DNA from: a bacterium
GTDB taxonomy: Bacteria; Patescibacteriota; Minisyncoccia; Phycocordibacterales; UBA12445
Length of the DNA stretch: 47,034 nucleotides
Assembly: GCA_030648005.1 (NCBI GenBank)
Contig: JAUSIP010000011.1
Coordinates: forward strand, 1 to 47,034
Direction: 5' to 3'
Within the stretch, counting starts at the first letter, position 1, and every line of letters starts with the position of its first letter. The translations under genes were made by a program, and so were the position numbers. This document shows positions 17,708 to 27,107 of the stretch, piece by piece. The notes under the pieces are model-generated. The model was not told where the DNA came from, did not search any database, and saw nothing but the letters and a program-made list of their open reading frames with translations.

Positions 17708-17742
17708 ATTTAAAAAAGAAAAGCCCTGCATTTCTGCAGAGC
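17708..17742 (-). terminator. Rho-independent terminator downstream of variable protein 2
   Basis: Minus strand GCTCTGCAGAAATGCAGGGC then TTTTCTTTTTT. Confidence 0.7.
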
Positions 17743-17831
17743 CGTCCCCAATGGGACTTTGTGGAAAAATTACGGGCGGAAGGACTAAGGTCACAGGATC
17801 TAAGGAGATCTCAGTGCCTTAGTCCAAAGAA

Positions 17832-18530
17832 CTACTTGGCGAGCACAGCGGCAAGGTGGGAATCGTACCGGCCGTAGGCGAGGTGGTCGTAGTACCGGCC
17901 CCAACTACCAACGTCGCTCCGATAAAGGACGAGGGAGTAGCGGATGCCGCGGGCGCTGCACAGAGGCTGCCCAAGGAACTCCATCCAGGTGACACCGGTG
18001 GTGTCGTGGAGGAAGCGGAGGGCCTTCTGACCCTCTTCTTCGTAGAGACTCTGGCCGATCTGAGGATCGAGGGCAGTGTCGCCGGCGGTCTTGATGGCCT
18101 CCATGCGGTTCTCGCCAGAGATCACGGACCCGTCGGGAATGTAGGGCTTGAAACGAATGGTGGCGAGATCGATCTCAGTGAGAGCCATGGACCGATCATC
18201 CTGCTCGATCATGCCCTTGAGACCCTTGCCATCCTTCGGACCTTTCCAGAAGCTGGCGCCGGTGCCGAGAAGGGAGACGGGGTCGAAGGGAGTGAAGCGG
18301 TTGATGTGGAAGATGTTGGAAGTGGCCTTGGCGACGGTCGGAGCGACGGTCTCCAAAATCGAGTTGAAGTTTCCCAGAAGCCCAGGATTCTCCGAGAGCT
18401 TCTCCATGAACTTGTCCAGATCGACACCGGCCTTCTTGCAGGCATCGTAGAACAGAAGAAGCGAATCGCAGTCGATATCGATCTTCAAGAACTTATCCAG
18501 ATCAGTCAGTGCTTCCCTGAGATTCCCCAT
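17832..18530 (-). CDS. DGR2 variable protein (C-terminal VR domain)
   Basis: 232 aa, RBS AAGGAGG; C-terminus LCSARGIRYSLVLYRSDVGSWGRYYDHLAYGRYDSHLAAVLAK is encoded by VR2. Confidence 0.93.
   Translation of the reverse strand: MGNLREALTDLDKFLKIDIDCDSLLLFYDACKKAGVDLDKFMEKLSENPGLLGNFNSILETVAPTVAKATSNIFHINRFTPFDPVSLLGTGASFWKGPKDGKGLKGMIEQDDRSMALTEIDLATIRFKPYIPDGSVISGENRMEAIKTAGDTALDPQIGQSLYEEEGQKALRFLHDTTGVTWMEFLGQPLCSARGIRYSLVLYRSDVGSWGRYYDHLAYGRYDSHLAAVLAK
17839..17964 (-). repeat. DGR2 variable repeat (VR2)
   Basis: Copy of TR2 with substitutions only at TR sense adenines; invariant 3' end CTTGCCGCTGTGCTCGC (candidate IMH). Confidence 0.97.
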
Positions 18531-18623
18531 GGTGGTCCTCCTTTCGCATACCTGCTTTCGCAGTTGCGAGATGTGGTGTGTTTGATGCTTAGAACGTCAA
18601 TGGGCTAGAGTCCTTACCTTGTT

Positions 18624-18651
18624 AGTATACACCAATCAATGGGTTTGTCAA
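18624..18651 (-). promoter_or_regulatory. Predicted sigma70 promoter of variable protein 2
   Basis: Minus strand TTGACA (18651..18646), 16-nt spacer, TATACT (18629..18624). Confidence 0.7.
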
Positions 18652-18712
18652 TAGCAGGGCTACAAAAGCCTTGTTTTACAAGGTTTTTATCTAAACTCAA
18701 ATAACCCGACCT

Positions 18713-19300
18713 TCATAGATGGCTATGGGCGAGGGAATTGTTGATCTGCTTTAAGAGGAGTGATCGTTTGGTATTATCGAGCGAAAGCTGGCTGGTGTCC
18801 CAATCAGAAAAGTCAGTGAGGTGATTCAACTCGCCATCGCGTCCGACATAACCGAGCTTATGCAAAATACGAAATACCAAAATGATCTCTAACGAAGATA
18901 GTGCCTCTTTAGAAAGTTCATGCTCGGCCATGAATTTAACAGCACAGCTAACCTCTTCAAATATATCCGCATCTTTCTCTTCCCCTTTTATAAGACGCTT
19001 AAGTAGGGAGAAGATCCGACACATCAAACGATATTTATTTTTATCTGCATAGATGGAATTAAAATCATCCACCTTCTCCGCTCCGACAACACGCCAGAAC
19101 TGCTTGCCCTTAACAAGTGATATCTTACCAAAAGAGTAATCTTGCAAGCCATAGCGAAGCTTGGAATTTATTTTTCGTACACCTTGAGCCATACCGCGAA
19201 CAAGCCCGAGTTCAGAAGTAAAGATGTCCAAAAACCGGTTGGCCTCGCCGACATTGATACTGCCAAGGATCCAGCCGTTGGTTTGATAGATGTGGTACAT
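18713..19300 (-). CDS. recO: DNA repair protein RecO
   Basis: N-terminal OB-fold pattern GWILGSINVGEANRFLDIFTSELGLVRGMAQGVRKINSKLRYGLQDYS. Confidence 0.78.
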   Translation of the reverse strand: MYHIYQTNGWILGSINVGEANRFLDIFTSELGLVRGMAQGVRKINSKLRYGLQDYSFGKISLVKGKQFWRVVGAEKVDDFNSIYADKNKYRLMCRIFSLLKRLIKGEEKDADIFEEVSCAVKFMAEHELSKEALSSLEIILVFRILHKLGYVGRDGELNHLTDFSDWDTSQLSLDNTKRSLLLKQINNSLAHSHL

Positions 19301-19302
19301 TT

Positions 19303-22300
19303 TTACACCGACAGAGTAATTCTCAAAACCATCTCCCCTATCTTAACCTCTTCGCCCTGGCCGGACAGGCCGTCATTCTCTGCCTCTTTAACAGAACTTA
19401 CTCCCACGATCCTCTGCAGATCAGGAGTAAATTTATTTATGAAATTTTTAACATCATCTCCGCCGGAGTATGTTAGCACTACTTTCTGTTCCGGCTGAAG
19501 ACCCATCTTCTTCCTCATATCCTGCAAGTGGCGTGTCAGATCGCGGAAACTTCCCTCTTCTTTAAGCTCGGGAGTTAAATTAATATCCAACCAGATCTCT
19601 GTCTCCATCTTCTCATCGAAGCCAACCTCTTTTACATTTACCTCATCTTTTATAAGTTCTAACAACTCTATTCTCCCCTTCAACTTTCCACTTTTAACTT
19701 TCAACTCTTTCAGTGGCTGTCTGACAGCTAAACCAAGCTTCTTCCTCTCATCTAAAGCCAGAGACACGACCTGTCTTACAACATTCATCTCTTCAAAAAG
19801 TTTACTATTGTCTTCTACTTCGACTGAAGCCGGCCAGGACTGCATATGAACGCTCGCTTTGCCGTCGCGGGCAACCTTCTGGTATATATCTTCAGCGATG
19901 AAAGGGGTAAACGGCGCTATTATTTTAGAAAGTTCGATAAGTATGTGGCGAGTAGTTCCAAACGCACTGTTCTTCTCTGCTACATCTTCAGACTTGAATC
20001 TGTCTCTTGAACGGCGCACATACCAAGTCGATAGATCATCCACGAAATCCATTATCGGCCTAGATGCTCGGTCAAGCTCATAACTGTCCAAATGTTCCTC
20101 CACCTCTCGTTTCAAGCTACTGAGTCTTACCCTGATCCATTTATCGAGGATATTCTCACCGCCTTTCTTATCTGCCGGAACCTCACCGGCATAGAGTTCA
20201 TAGAAAGAGACGACATTTTGCAATCTCAAAATTAACTTCTTGTAGATCTCATCAACACCCTTCTCTGAAAATCTTAGATCTTCAGACTTCATCAAAGACG
20301 TGGAGAGCAAGTAAAAGCGCAAGGCATCAGCACCATATTTGCCGAGCAGAAGCCACGGATCCGGAAAGTTGCCCTTGGACTTCGACATCTTAGAACCGTC
20401 CTCAGCCAAGATCGTACCGGTCGTTACAATATTTTTATAAGGTATGTTATCAAAAAGGACTCCGGATACTACCAAGCAATAATAAAACCAGGTTCTTGTC
20501 TGTGCGATATACTCAGCCACGAAGTCACCGGGGAAATGCGTCTTAAACCAATCTTTATTTTCAAAAGGATAGTGATTAGCAGCAAAGGGCATCGCAGCCG
20601 ACTCAAACCAGCAGTCTATGACCTCGCTCGTTCTCTTGTATTTGCCTCCACAATCGCAATCGTATGTCACCTCATCGATATAAGGCTTATGGAAATCGAG
20701 CTCAAAGTTCTTGTTGTGGGGTAGAGGTGAGAAATCAAGTTGATGTACTTCGGCATTATTGAGGTAGTGAAGATGATTATAACTCCCATGAAATTTATCA
20801 GCACCCTTTGCAGTCGCCCTAGCCTCAAGAGCTTCATCTGCAACGACATCTTCAGGTCTCATTCCCATAGCCACCGCTTGCATAAGCCAGACAGGATCAC
20901 CGTGCGAAACTATTAGAATATTCTTATTCTTATACTTCTCCTCAAGCGAGTATAGAAAAGAACCGACACGATGCTTCACATCAGAAAGAGACTCCCCGCC
21001 TTCCGGCTGAACATGAAAACGTTCGAGCTGATTCTTAAAATGGCTGTGATACTTCTCGATCGTCTCATTGTTGTAAACGCCAAAATTCAGCTCGCGTATT
21101 CTTTCATCATATACAATCTTATCCTTGTCATAACCGATAGTGTCTGCGACTATCTCTGCTGTGTCACGAGCTCTTATGAAATCTGAAGCGATGATCAAGT
21201 CGAAATTCTGACCCTTTAGAGATTCTGCAGACAACTGAACATTAGCTCTGCCTTCGTCCGTCAAACCATGGCCATTTAAGTCCCAGGTGACAGTGCCTTC
21301 GATATTTGCAACAGTCTGCCCGTGACGCATTATATGATATCTATTTGCGGGCTTGCGGCGCTTCTTTATGTCCTCGAGCGAACCTAGTACTTCGGTCTTC
21401 TTGCACATACTGCAGCGCCAGATCGGCAGTGGCGATGCCCAGTAGCGGTTGCGGGAGATGTTCCAGTCCGGCGCGCCTTCCAATATATTCTTGAATCTGC
21501 CATCCTTAAGGTGGTCTGGAATCCAGTTCATCTTCTGGTTGAGTTCCAACAAGCGAGGTTTTATATCCTGTATCTTTATGAACCAAGCCGACACTGCGTT
21601 GTAAATCAAAGCTGTATCACATCGCCAACAGTGCGGATAAGGGTGGGTATTATTCTCTCGCAAAAATAAAAGTTTGCGAGATTCCAAATCGTCTTTGATC
21701 GCCTTCTCTGCCTTCTTGAAATACTGGCCACGTATGAATTCCGGAGCATCAGTGTTGAAGTGTCCGGCCTGATCAAGTAGAGGCGCTTGTGCGATATCAT
21801 ACTTAATGCCCAAGTTATAATCGTCCTCACCATACATCACGGCTGTGTGCACAACACCAGTACCATCAGTCGCAGTAACGAAGTCGGCCGGCAGAACCAC
21901 CCAAGCCTTCTTGTTGGAATCCTTGATCTTATCAATCTGATAGAGTGGTTCATATTCGATACCAACAAGATCTTTGCCTGAAAATTCTTTATCTAAAGCA
22001 ACCCCACCTCCAACTTTTTCTACTCTGTCCTTGGCGACAATTAAACTACTCTCATCTTTTTTAACAACCAGATATTTCATCTCCGGATTTACCGCCAACG
22101 CGACGTTAGCCGGAAGAGTCCATGGAGTTGTCGTCCAAGCCAAGATATATGTGTCAGTAGGGAAATTGTGTTTCTCTGGACTCTTAACTTTAAATTTTAT
22201 ATATACTGCCTCTTCAGTAACATCTTTATAAGAATTATCCATCGCCACTTCAGCCTTAGACACCGGAGTCTCACAACGAGGACAGTAGAGCAGAACCTTG

Positions 22301-22848
22301 TTGCCTTCGTACAGGCGGCCCTTGTCGTCTATCTGCTTGAGAGCCCACCAGACGGACTCAATATATGAATTATCCATCGTCTTATAAGCGCCGTCGAAGT
22401 TCACCCATCTACCAATCCTATCTACTGTCTTCTTCCACTCACCTACATAATCCAAAACCTTACTCCGAGCCGTCTCATTAAAAACATCAACACCAATCCT
22501 CTCGATCTCACCCTTATTTTTTAGGCCAAGCTGTTTCTCCACTATCGTCTCAACAGGCAAACCATGGCAGTCCCAACCCCACCGGCGCTCAACGTGGAAA
22601 CCCTTCATCGTCTGATAGCGAGGTATTGTATCTTTTATCGCAGAGGCCAAGATGTGGCCGTAGTGAGGCAGACCGGTCGCAAAGGGCGGACCATCGTAAA
22701 AAATATACTCGCCCTTCGGTGAATCTTTTTTTAACGTCTTCTCGAAAGTTTTATCCTCCTGCCAGAATTTCAGGATCCTCTCCTCCCTCTCATTAGCTGT
22801 CTCCGGCTTATCCTGCGAAGCTTTAGCGAAGTAGGGCTTGTTTTCCAT
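19303..22848 (-). CDS. ileS: Isoleucyl-tRNA synthetase with inserted histidine-phosphatase domain
   Basis: GPPFATGLPHYGHILASAIKD; DGSKMSKSKGNFPDP; internal YHIMRHGQTVANIEGT...ILIVSHGDPV. Confidence 0.95.
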   Translation of the reverse strand: MENKPYFAKASQDKPETANEREERILKFWQEDKTFEKTLKKDSPKGEYIFYDGPPFATGLPHYGHILASAIKDTIPRYQTMKGFHVERRWGWDCHGLPVETIVEKQLGLKNKGEIERIGVDVFNETARSKVLDYVGEWKKTVDRIGRWVNFDGAYKTMDNSYIESVWWALKQIDDKGRLYEGNKVLLYCPRCETPVSKAEVAMDNSYKDVTEEAVYIKFKVKSPEKHNFPTDTYILAWTTTPWTLPANVALAVNPEMKYLVVKKDESSLIVAKDRVEKVGGGVALDKEFSGKDLVGIEYEPLYQIDKIKDSNKKAWVVLPADFVTATDGTGVVHTAVMYGEDDYNLGIKYDIAQAPLLDQAGHFNTDAPEFIRGQYFKKAEKAIKDDLESRKLLFLRENNTHPYPHCWRCDTALIYNAVSAWFIKIQDIKPRLLELNQKMNWIPDHLKDGRFKNILEGAPDWNISRNRYWASPLPIWRCSMCKKTEVLGSLEDIKKRRKPANRYHIMRHGQTVANIEGTVTWDLNGHGLTDEGRANVQLSAESLKGQNFDLIIASDFIRARDTAEIVADTIGYDKDKIVYDERIRELNFGVYNNETIEKYHSHFKNQLERFHVQPEGGESLSDVKHRVGSFLYSLEEKYKNKNILIVSHGDPVWLMQAVAMGMRPEDVVADEALEARATAKGADKFHGSYNHLHYLNNAEVHQLDFSPLPHNKNFELDFHKPYIDEVTYDCDCGGKYKRTSEVIDCWFESAAMPFAANHYPFENKDWFKTHFPGDFVAEYIAQTRTWFYYCLVVSGVLFDNIPYKNIVTTGTILAEDGSKMSKSKGNFPDPWLLLGKYGADALRFYLLSTSLMKSEDLRFSEKGVDEIYKKLILRLQNVVSFYELYAGEVPADKKGGENILDKWIRVRLSSLKREVEEHLDSYELDRASRPIMDFVDDLSTWYVRRSRDRFKSEDVAEKNSAFGTTRHILIELSKIIAPFTPFIAEDIYQKVARDGKASVHMQSWPASVEVEDNSKLFEEMNVVRQVVSLALDERKKLGLAVRQPLKELKVKSGKLKGRIELLELIKDEVNVKEVGFDEKMETEIWLDINLTPELKEEGSFRDLTRHLQDMRKKMGLQPEQKVVLTYSGGDDVKNFINKFTPDLQRIVGVSSVKEAENDGLSGQGEEVKIGEMVLRITLSV

Positions 22849-22881
22849 ATTTATAAAATTAGCATAAAGTTCTATACATGA

Positions 22882-23574
22882 CTACTTCAATATCTTACTG
22901 ACCCTTTTCCAAACCATCTCAGCAACTTCTTCACGGCTCAAAATTTTACCATCGACATAGCACTCGATGAGTGGATATTTAAACTTCTTACTGATCTCAA
23001 GGTAGACAGCCTCCGCAGCCTTAAGATGTCCCAGATCAGCTTCGTGCATGTCGAGTTTCTTTTTATCAATATATGCTCGGTGGCCCTTCTTACCTACAAG
23101 ATCTTGTGCGACTTCTGCGGGCATATGAAGGATCAAATTCAAGTCTGGCTTGGGAATCTTGAAGAGACCAAACTCAAGATCGGTGAGCCATTTATAAAAC
23201 TTATTGCGTTCTGCCCTGGAAGCAATCTTGCCACCTTGGTGTCCCATATTGGCAGTGACATAGCGATTCGAGACAACAATCAAACCATTCTTAATGTTCT
23301 CGCGAATCCTGAATCCGGCAGCAAAACGATCGCAGGCGTAGAAGATAGACGGGACATGGGGTCCGAGCTCTTTAGCAGTACCATAGACTCCGTTCAAGTA
23401 CTCCTCCACAAGTCCGGCTGACTTCTGTCCGTACTGTGGAAAGTCTTCAACCGCTACTTCATGACCTGCATTACGCAAATTCTCAACCAGAAGATCGGTC
23501 TGCGTCTTCTTACCTGAACCGTCTGTACCGTCTATCACTATGAACTTACCCGGTTTCATTTTATCTCCTTTCAT
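22882..23574 (-). CDS. tmk: Thymidylate kinase-like protein
   Basis: FIVIDGTDGSGKKTQTDLLVENL P-loop; DRFAAGFRIRENIKNGLIVVSNRYVTANMGHQG. Confidence 0.88.
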   Translation of the reverse strand: MKGDKMKPGKFIVIDGTDGSGKKTQTDLLVENLRNAGHEVAVEDFPQYGQKSAGLVEEYLNGVYGTAKELGPHVPSIFYACDRFAAGFRIRENIKNGLIVVSNRYVTANMGHQGGKIASRAERNKFYKWLTDLEFGLFKIPKPDLNLILHMPAEVAQDLVGKKGHRAYIDKKKLDMHEADLGHLKAAEAVYLEISKKFKYPLIECYVDGKILSREEVAEMVWKRVSKILK

Positions 23575-24055
23575 ACATCACGAAGTTATAATCAAACTCA
23601 TTCTTGTCATCATGTTGGTAATGTACTCTATTAATTTCCTTCCAGATTTTATCATAAATGGCGGGGAAAAACACATCCGCCTCCGGGACCTCGGCCAGAA
23701 CCTCAGTCATATATATTCTGTCAGCCAGATTTATCGACTCTCTGAAAATCTCTCCCCCACCGATTATAAATATCTCCTCGCCTCCATCATTAATGCTTGC
23801 CAAACCGATCGCCTCCTTAAGACTCGCAACCCGAAATGTTCGAAGACCGACTTCGAACATTTTCCTAGTAACGATAATGTTAGTTCTGTTGGGTAAAGCT
23901 CGGCCGATAGATTCGAAAGTTTTTCTGCCCATTATTATCGGGTGACCATATGTAATCCGTTTGAAGCGAGCCAAATCAGCCGGCAAGTACCACGGGAGTT
24001 CACCTCGCTTGCCAATTGCTCTATTCTTATCCATAGCCACAATTAGTGAGATCAT
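23561..24055 (-). CDS. folA: Dihydrofolate reductase
   Basis: ISLIVAMDKNRAIGKRGELPWYLPADLARFKRITYGHPIIMGRKTFESIGRALPNRTNIIVTR. Confidence 0.95.
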   Translation of the reverse strand: MISLIVAMDKNRAIGKRGELPWYLPADLARFKRITYGHPIIMGRKTFESIGRALPNRTNIIVTRKMFEVGLRTFRVASLKEAIGLASINDGGEEIFIIGGGEIFRESINLADRIYMTEVLAEVPEADVFFPAIYDKIWKEINRVHYQHDDKNEFDYNFVMYERR

Positions 24056-24705
24056 AGCCCCAGAGTAAACTTATCTTTCAACTTTTTTATATCGCCCTTG
24101 AAGATCAGATTGATCTCAGTTGATGACTTCTCCTTCAGGAACCCCTTAACGACATCCATATTGTTGTATCGCCCATGATAACGATTCTTCTTTAGTTCAG
24201 AAAGCGGGCCAGATAACTCTTCGAAGACCAGCTGACAGAAGCGTTCGCCGGGGTAGACTCTGATCGTCTGACTCTTGGTATTGTTCCTGACTGGTATGAT
24301 TAGGTGCCCTTCATAGCCAGCATCAATAATACCGGTGAGGTCGACGGAGAGTCCGCGCCTGTTGACCGACGAGCGAGGATAAAGAACCGCCATGATGTTC
24401 TTCGGTAATTTAATGGATTCAAAAGTTGAGAAGATGACATACTCGCCAGGAAGAATATCAAACCTCTGCCCCTGCTCGAGCTCAACGATATCAAAATTGC
24501 TTTTACCCTTATTGTCGAGATAATCGATGTTGATCGCCTCGCGCCCCTTCTTGGTAACATGCCAAAACTTCGGCACCATGAAGGTGAAACCGAGACGTAA
24601 GTCGACAGAATGAGAGCCGAGCTGAAATTTATCCAGCGCCGGAGAAAAAATTAACTCCTTCTTCTGAATTTTCTCGTATATCTGACTTTTGCCTAATACT
24701 GACAT
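24052..24705 (-). CDS. dcd: dCTP deaminase
   Basis: LGSHSVDLRLG; YPRSSVNRRGLSVDLTGIIDAGYEGHLIIPVRN. Confidence 0.92.
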   Translation of the reverse strand: MSVLGKSQIYEKIQKKELIFSPALDKFQLGSHSVDLRLGFTFMVPKFWHVTKKGREAINIDYLDNKGKSNFDIVELEQGQRFDILPGEYVIFSTFESIKLPKNIMAVLYPRSSVNRRGLSVDLTGIIDAGYEGHLIIPVRNNTKSQTIRVYPGERFCQLVFEELSGPLSELKKNRYHGRYNNMDVVKGFLKEKSSTEINLIFKGDIKKLKDKFTLGL

Positions 24706-24723
24706 AATTTTTTATTAAAACTT

Positions 24724-25560
24724 TTATAGTACGATCTCAAGACCCTTAATAGACTTGCCGGGCTTATATTGGCTTTTAAGATCTTCGCATATCTCTTCCA
24801 CCAGACCCTGATCGGCCTTCTCCGCCCGCTCAAAACTATCTTTCGGCAAATGAAGTTCGATCTTCTGGTGTTCATCTCCTCTCGACACAAGCTCCTTCAT
24901 AGCATGATAGTGGGTATCATAAACATGAGCATTAGAAATAGTATGCGTATAAACTCCGGGAGTAACCCCGAGCTTCTGCGCCAGTACACATTGGAGAAGT
25001 GCAAATCCGCCCACATCATGAGGAACGCCGAGTATCATGTCATTGGAACGAACCATATTATGCAAATTCAATCTACCGCCCATTATATTAACGGTAAAAG
25101 TATATGGGCATGGAACATTTTTCTTAGCCACGCCTCCAAGTCCGTCACTAGCAGGATCCCAAGTTACGACAACTCCCTGTCTTGAGCTCGGATCTTTAGA
25201 CAAGAGATCTATTAAACCCGCTAGTTGATCGCGTCCGAAGTGCCTCCTCCATCTGTGTCCATATGCAACCGTCACCACTCCGCCGGGATTAGTGAAGTCA
25301 TCCCAAATATTAGTAAACTGATTTAGGAAATCATCCGGCCGGCGTCCGCCCAAGATAAACCACACCTGTTCTGCCACAAAAAGTTTTATCGGAATTCTGC
25401 GAAGAGTAAGTAGTGGAAATCCGTCACGTTCGATGTCGACAGAGAAAGATAGCCCAGGAAGAGCCGTCGTCTCATGTCCCGTGCGTTTGTTCACCTCTCT
25501 GATACCTTCAGAGGAGATTCGCTTCATCATGTCCTGATATATCTGGTCAAATACAGCCAT
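24724..25560 (-). CDS. thyA: Thymidylate synthase (track start 25764; MAVFDQIYQDMM at 25560 more likely)
   Basis: RTGHETTALPGLSFSVDIERDGFPLLTLRRIP; NMILGVPHDVGGFALLQ-type motif; NAHVYDTHYHAMKEL. Confidence 0.92.
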   Translation of the reverse strand: MAVFDQIYQDMMKRISSEGIREVNKRTGHETTALPGLSFSVDIERDGFPLLTLRRIPIKLFVAEQVWFILGGRRPDDFLNQFTNIWDDFTNPGGVVTVAYGHRWRRHFGRDQLAGLIDLLSKDPSSRQGVVVTWDPASDGLGGVAKKNVPCPYTFTVNIMGGRLNLHNMVRSNDMILGVPHDVGGFALLQCVLAQKLGVTPGVYTHTISNAHVYDTHYHAMKELVSRGDEHQKIELHLPKDSFERAEKADQGLVEEICEDLKSQYKPGKSIKGLEIVL

Positions 25561-25567
25561 CTTATAT

Positions 25568-26077
25568 ATGATTATAGCAATTATGAATGTAAAACAAATC
25601 GAGTACCCATACATGCCACAAAACCGAGTTTTTGTATACGTTTCGGCTGATAATCCCTTTATGATTGAGGCTAGGAATTTTGCCGAAACAAACTCGCTGG
25701 ATAAGATTATGCCAAACGCTAGTGTCTTAGTTAAGGACGGGAAGATAATCGGCGCGGCCGCCAATGGCAGCGACTATCATGAGAAGAATATATGCCAGCG
25801 TGTCGTTCTGAAATCACCCACTGGCCAAGACTACGAACTCTGCGAAGGATGTCATCCCAAAAATCACTCTGAAGGAAAACTGATGCGACTAGCCGAAACT
25901 GAAGGCATAGATACTAACGACACTGACGTTTATCTCTGGGGCCACTGGTGGTGCTGCGAACCATGCTGGAACGAAATGTTAAAGGCCAACATAGGTAATG
26001 TCTACCTCCTCGAAAACAGCGAAATCCTCTTCAACAAAAACCACCCCGACAATATTGTGGGGCGGCAGTTTGCTTAA
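25568..26077 (+). CDS. Cytidine/deoxycytidylate deaminase-like protein
   Basis: KNHSEGKLMRLAE (HxE) and GHWWCCEPCWNEM zinc-ligand motifs; sits next to the thymidylate operon. Confidence 0.7.
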   Translation: MIIAIMNVKQIEYPYMPQNRVFVYVSADNPFMIEARNFAETNSLDKIMPNASVLVKDGKIIGAAANGSDYHEKNICQRVVLKSPTGQDYELCEGCHPKNHSEGKLMRLAETEGIDTNDTDVYLWGHWWCCEPCWNEMLKANIGNVYLLENSEILFNKNHPDNIVGRQFA

Positions 26078-26092
26078 TTATTTATTAGTGAT

Positions 26093-26518
26093 TTAGATCA
26101 CTTCAATCCCCATCGAACGTGCTGTGCCGGCGATAGTGTTCATCGCAGCCTCTACAGAAGCGGCTGTGAGATCCTTCATCTTCTTCTCTGCTATCTCACG
26201 GAGCTGTGCCTTAGTAACCTTGCCAACCTTCTTCTTAGTATTAGTGCCGGAACCCTTCTCAACTCCAGCGAACTTGATCAGGAGGTTAGAAGCGGGAGGA
26301 GTCTTCAATATAAAATCGAAAGACCTGTTGTCGTATACAGAGATCTCAACAGGGATTATGTCCCCTCTCATCTCTGCTGTGGCGGCATTGAACTTGGTGA
26401 TAAACTCACCAATATTCACACCCGCCTGACCCAAAGCAGGACCAACCGGTGGCGTAGGTGTGGCCTTGCCAGCCGGTATCTGAAGCTTTATTTTCTTTAC
26501 TACTTTTTTCTCTGCCAT
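26093..26518 (-). CDS. rplK: 50S ribosomal protein uL11
   Basis: [37 protein letters not shown]. Confidence 0.96.
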   Translation of the reverse strand: MAEKKVVKKIKLQIPAGKATPTPPVGPALGQAGVNIGEFITKFNAATAEMRGDIIPVEISVYDNRSFDFILKTPPASNLLIKFAGVEKGSGTNTKKKVGKVTKAQLREIAEKKMKDLTAASVEAAMNTIAGTARSMGIEVI

Positions 26519-26543
26519 ATATTTAGGTAAACTACATCAAATA

Positions 26544-27089
26544 TTAAACTTTTGCAACCTGTAAGAAGTCGAGCTCTACAGGAGTCTCTCTGCCGAACAT
26601 CGAAACTAGAACCTTAACCTTACCTCTCTCCTGGTCTATCTCCGACACCTTACCTTCAAAATCCTTAAATGGACCATCCGCAACCTTAACCAGATCACCT
26701 ATCAGCAAGTCGATCTTATGCGCCGGTGTCGCGGAGCCCATCCTCTTGAAGAGCATCTCGATCTCGCTCTTATCCAAAGGTACAGGCCGAACTCCAGCAC
26801 CAACGAATCCTGTGACACGAGGAGTGTTTCGCACAACATACCAAGAATCATCGGTTACGATCATATCAACAAGAACGTAGCCAGGATAAATCTTCTCCTC
26901 TACAGTCACACGCTTACCGCCCTTGATCTTAACCTTCTTCTCTACAGGCAAAACAACAGCGAAGATCTTCTCCTCCATACCCAATGATTCAATACGCTGT
27001 TTAAGGTTTCTTAAAACGGCATTCTCATAGCCGGCATAAGTATGAACGGCGTACCAATTTCTCTCTAATTGTGTGTCTTGTTTTGACAT
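26544..27089 (-). CDS. nusG: Transcription antitermination protein NusG
   Basis: WYAVHTYAGYENAVLRNLKQRIES...VEEKIYPGYVLVDMIVTDDSWYVVRNTPRVTGFVG; KOW domain. Confidence 0.96.
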   Translation of the reverse strand: MSKQDTQLERNWYAVHTYAGYENAVLRNLKQRIESLGMEEKIFAVVLPVEKKVKIKGGKRVTVEEKIYPGYVLVDMIVTDDSWYVVRNTPRVTGFVGAGVRPVPLDKSEIEMLFKRMGSATPAHKIDLLIGDLVKVADGPFKDFEGKVSEIDQERGKVKVLVSMFGRETPVELDFLQVAKV

Positions 27090-27107
27090 ATTTTTCAGTC
27101 CTTTATT

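Noticed and set aside
17856-18608. 250 aa plus-strand ORF antisense to variable protein 2
   Set aside because: Antisense of a GC-rich real gene; low-complexity Gly/Ala/Val/Glu composition.
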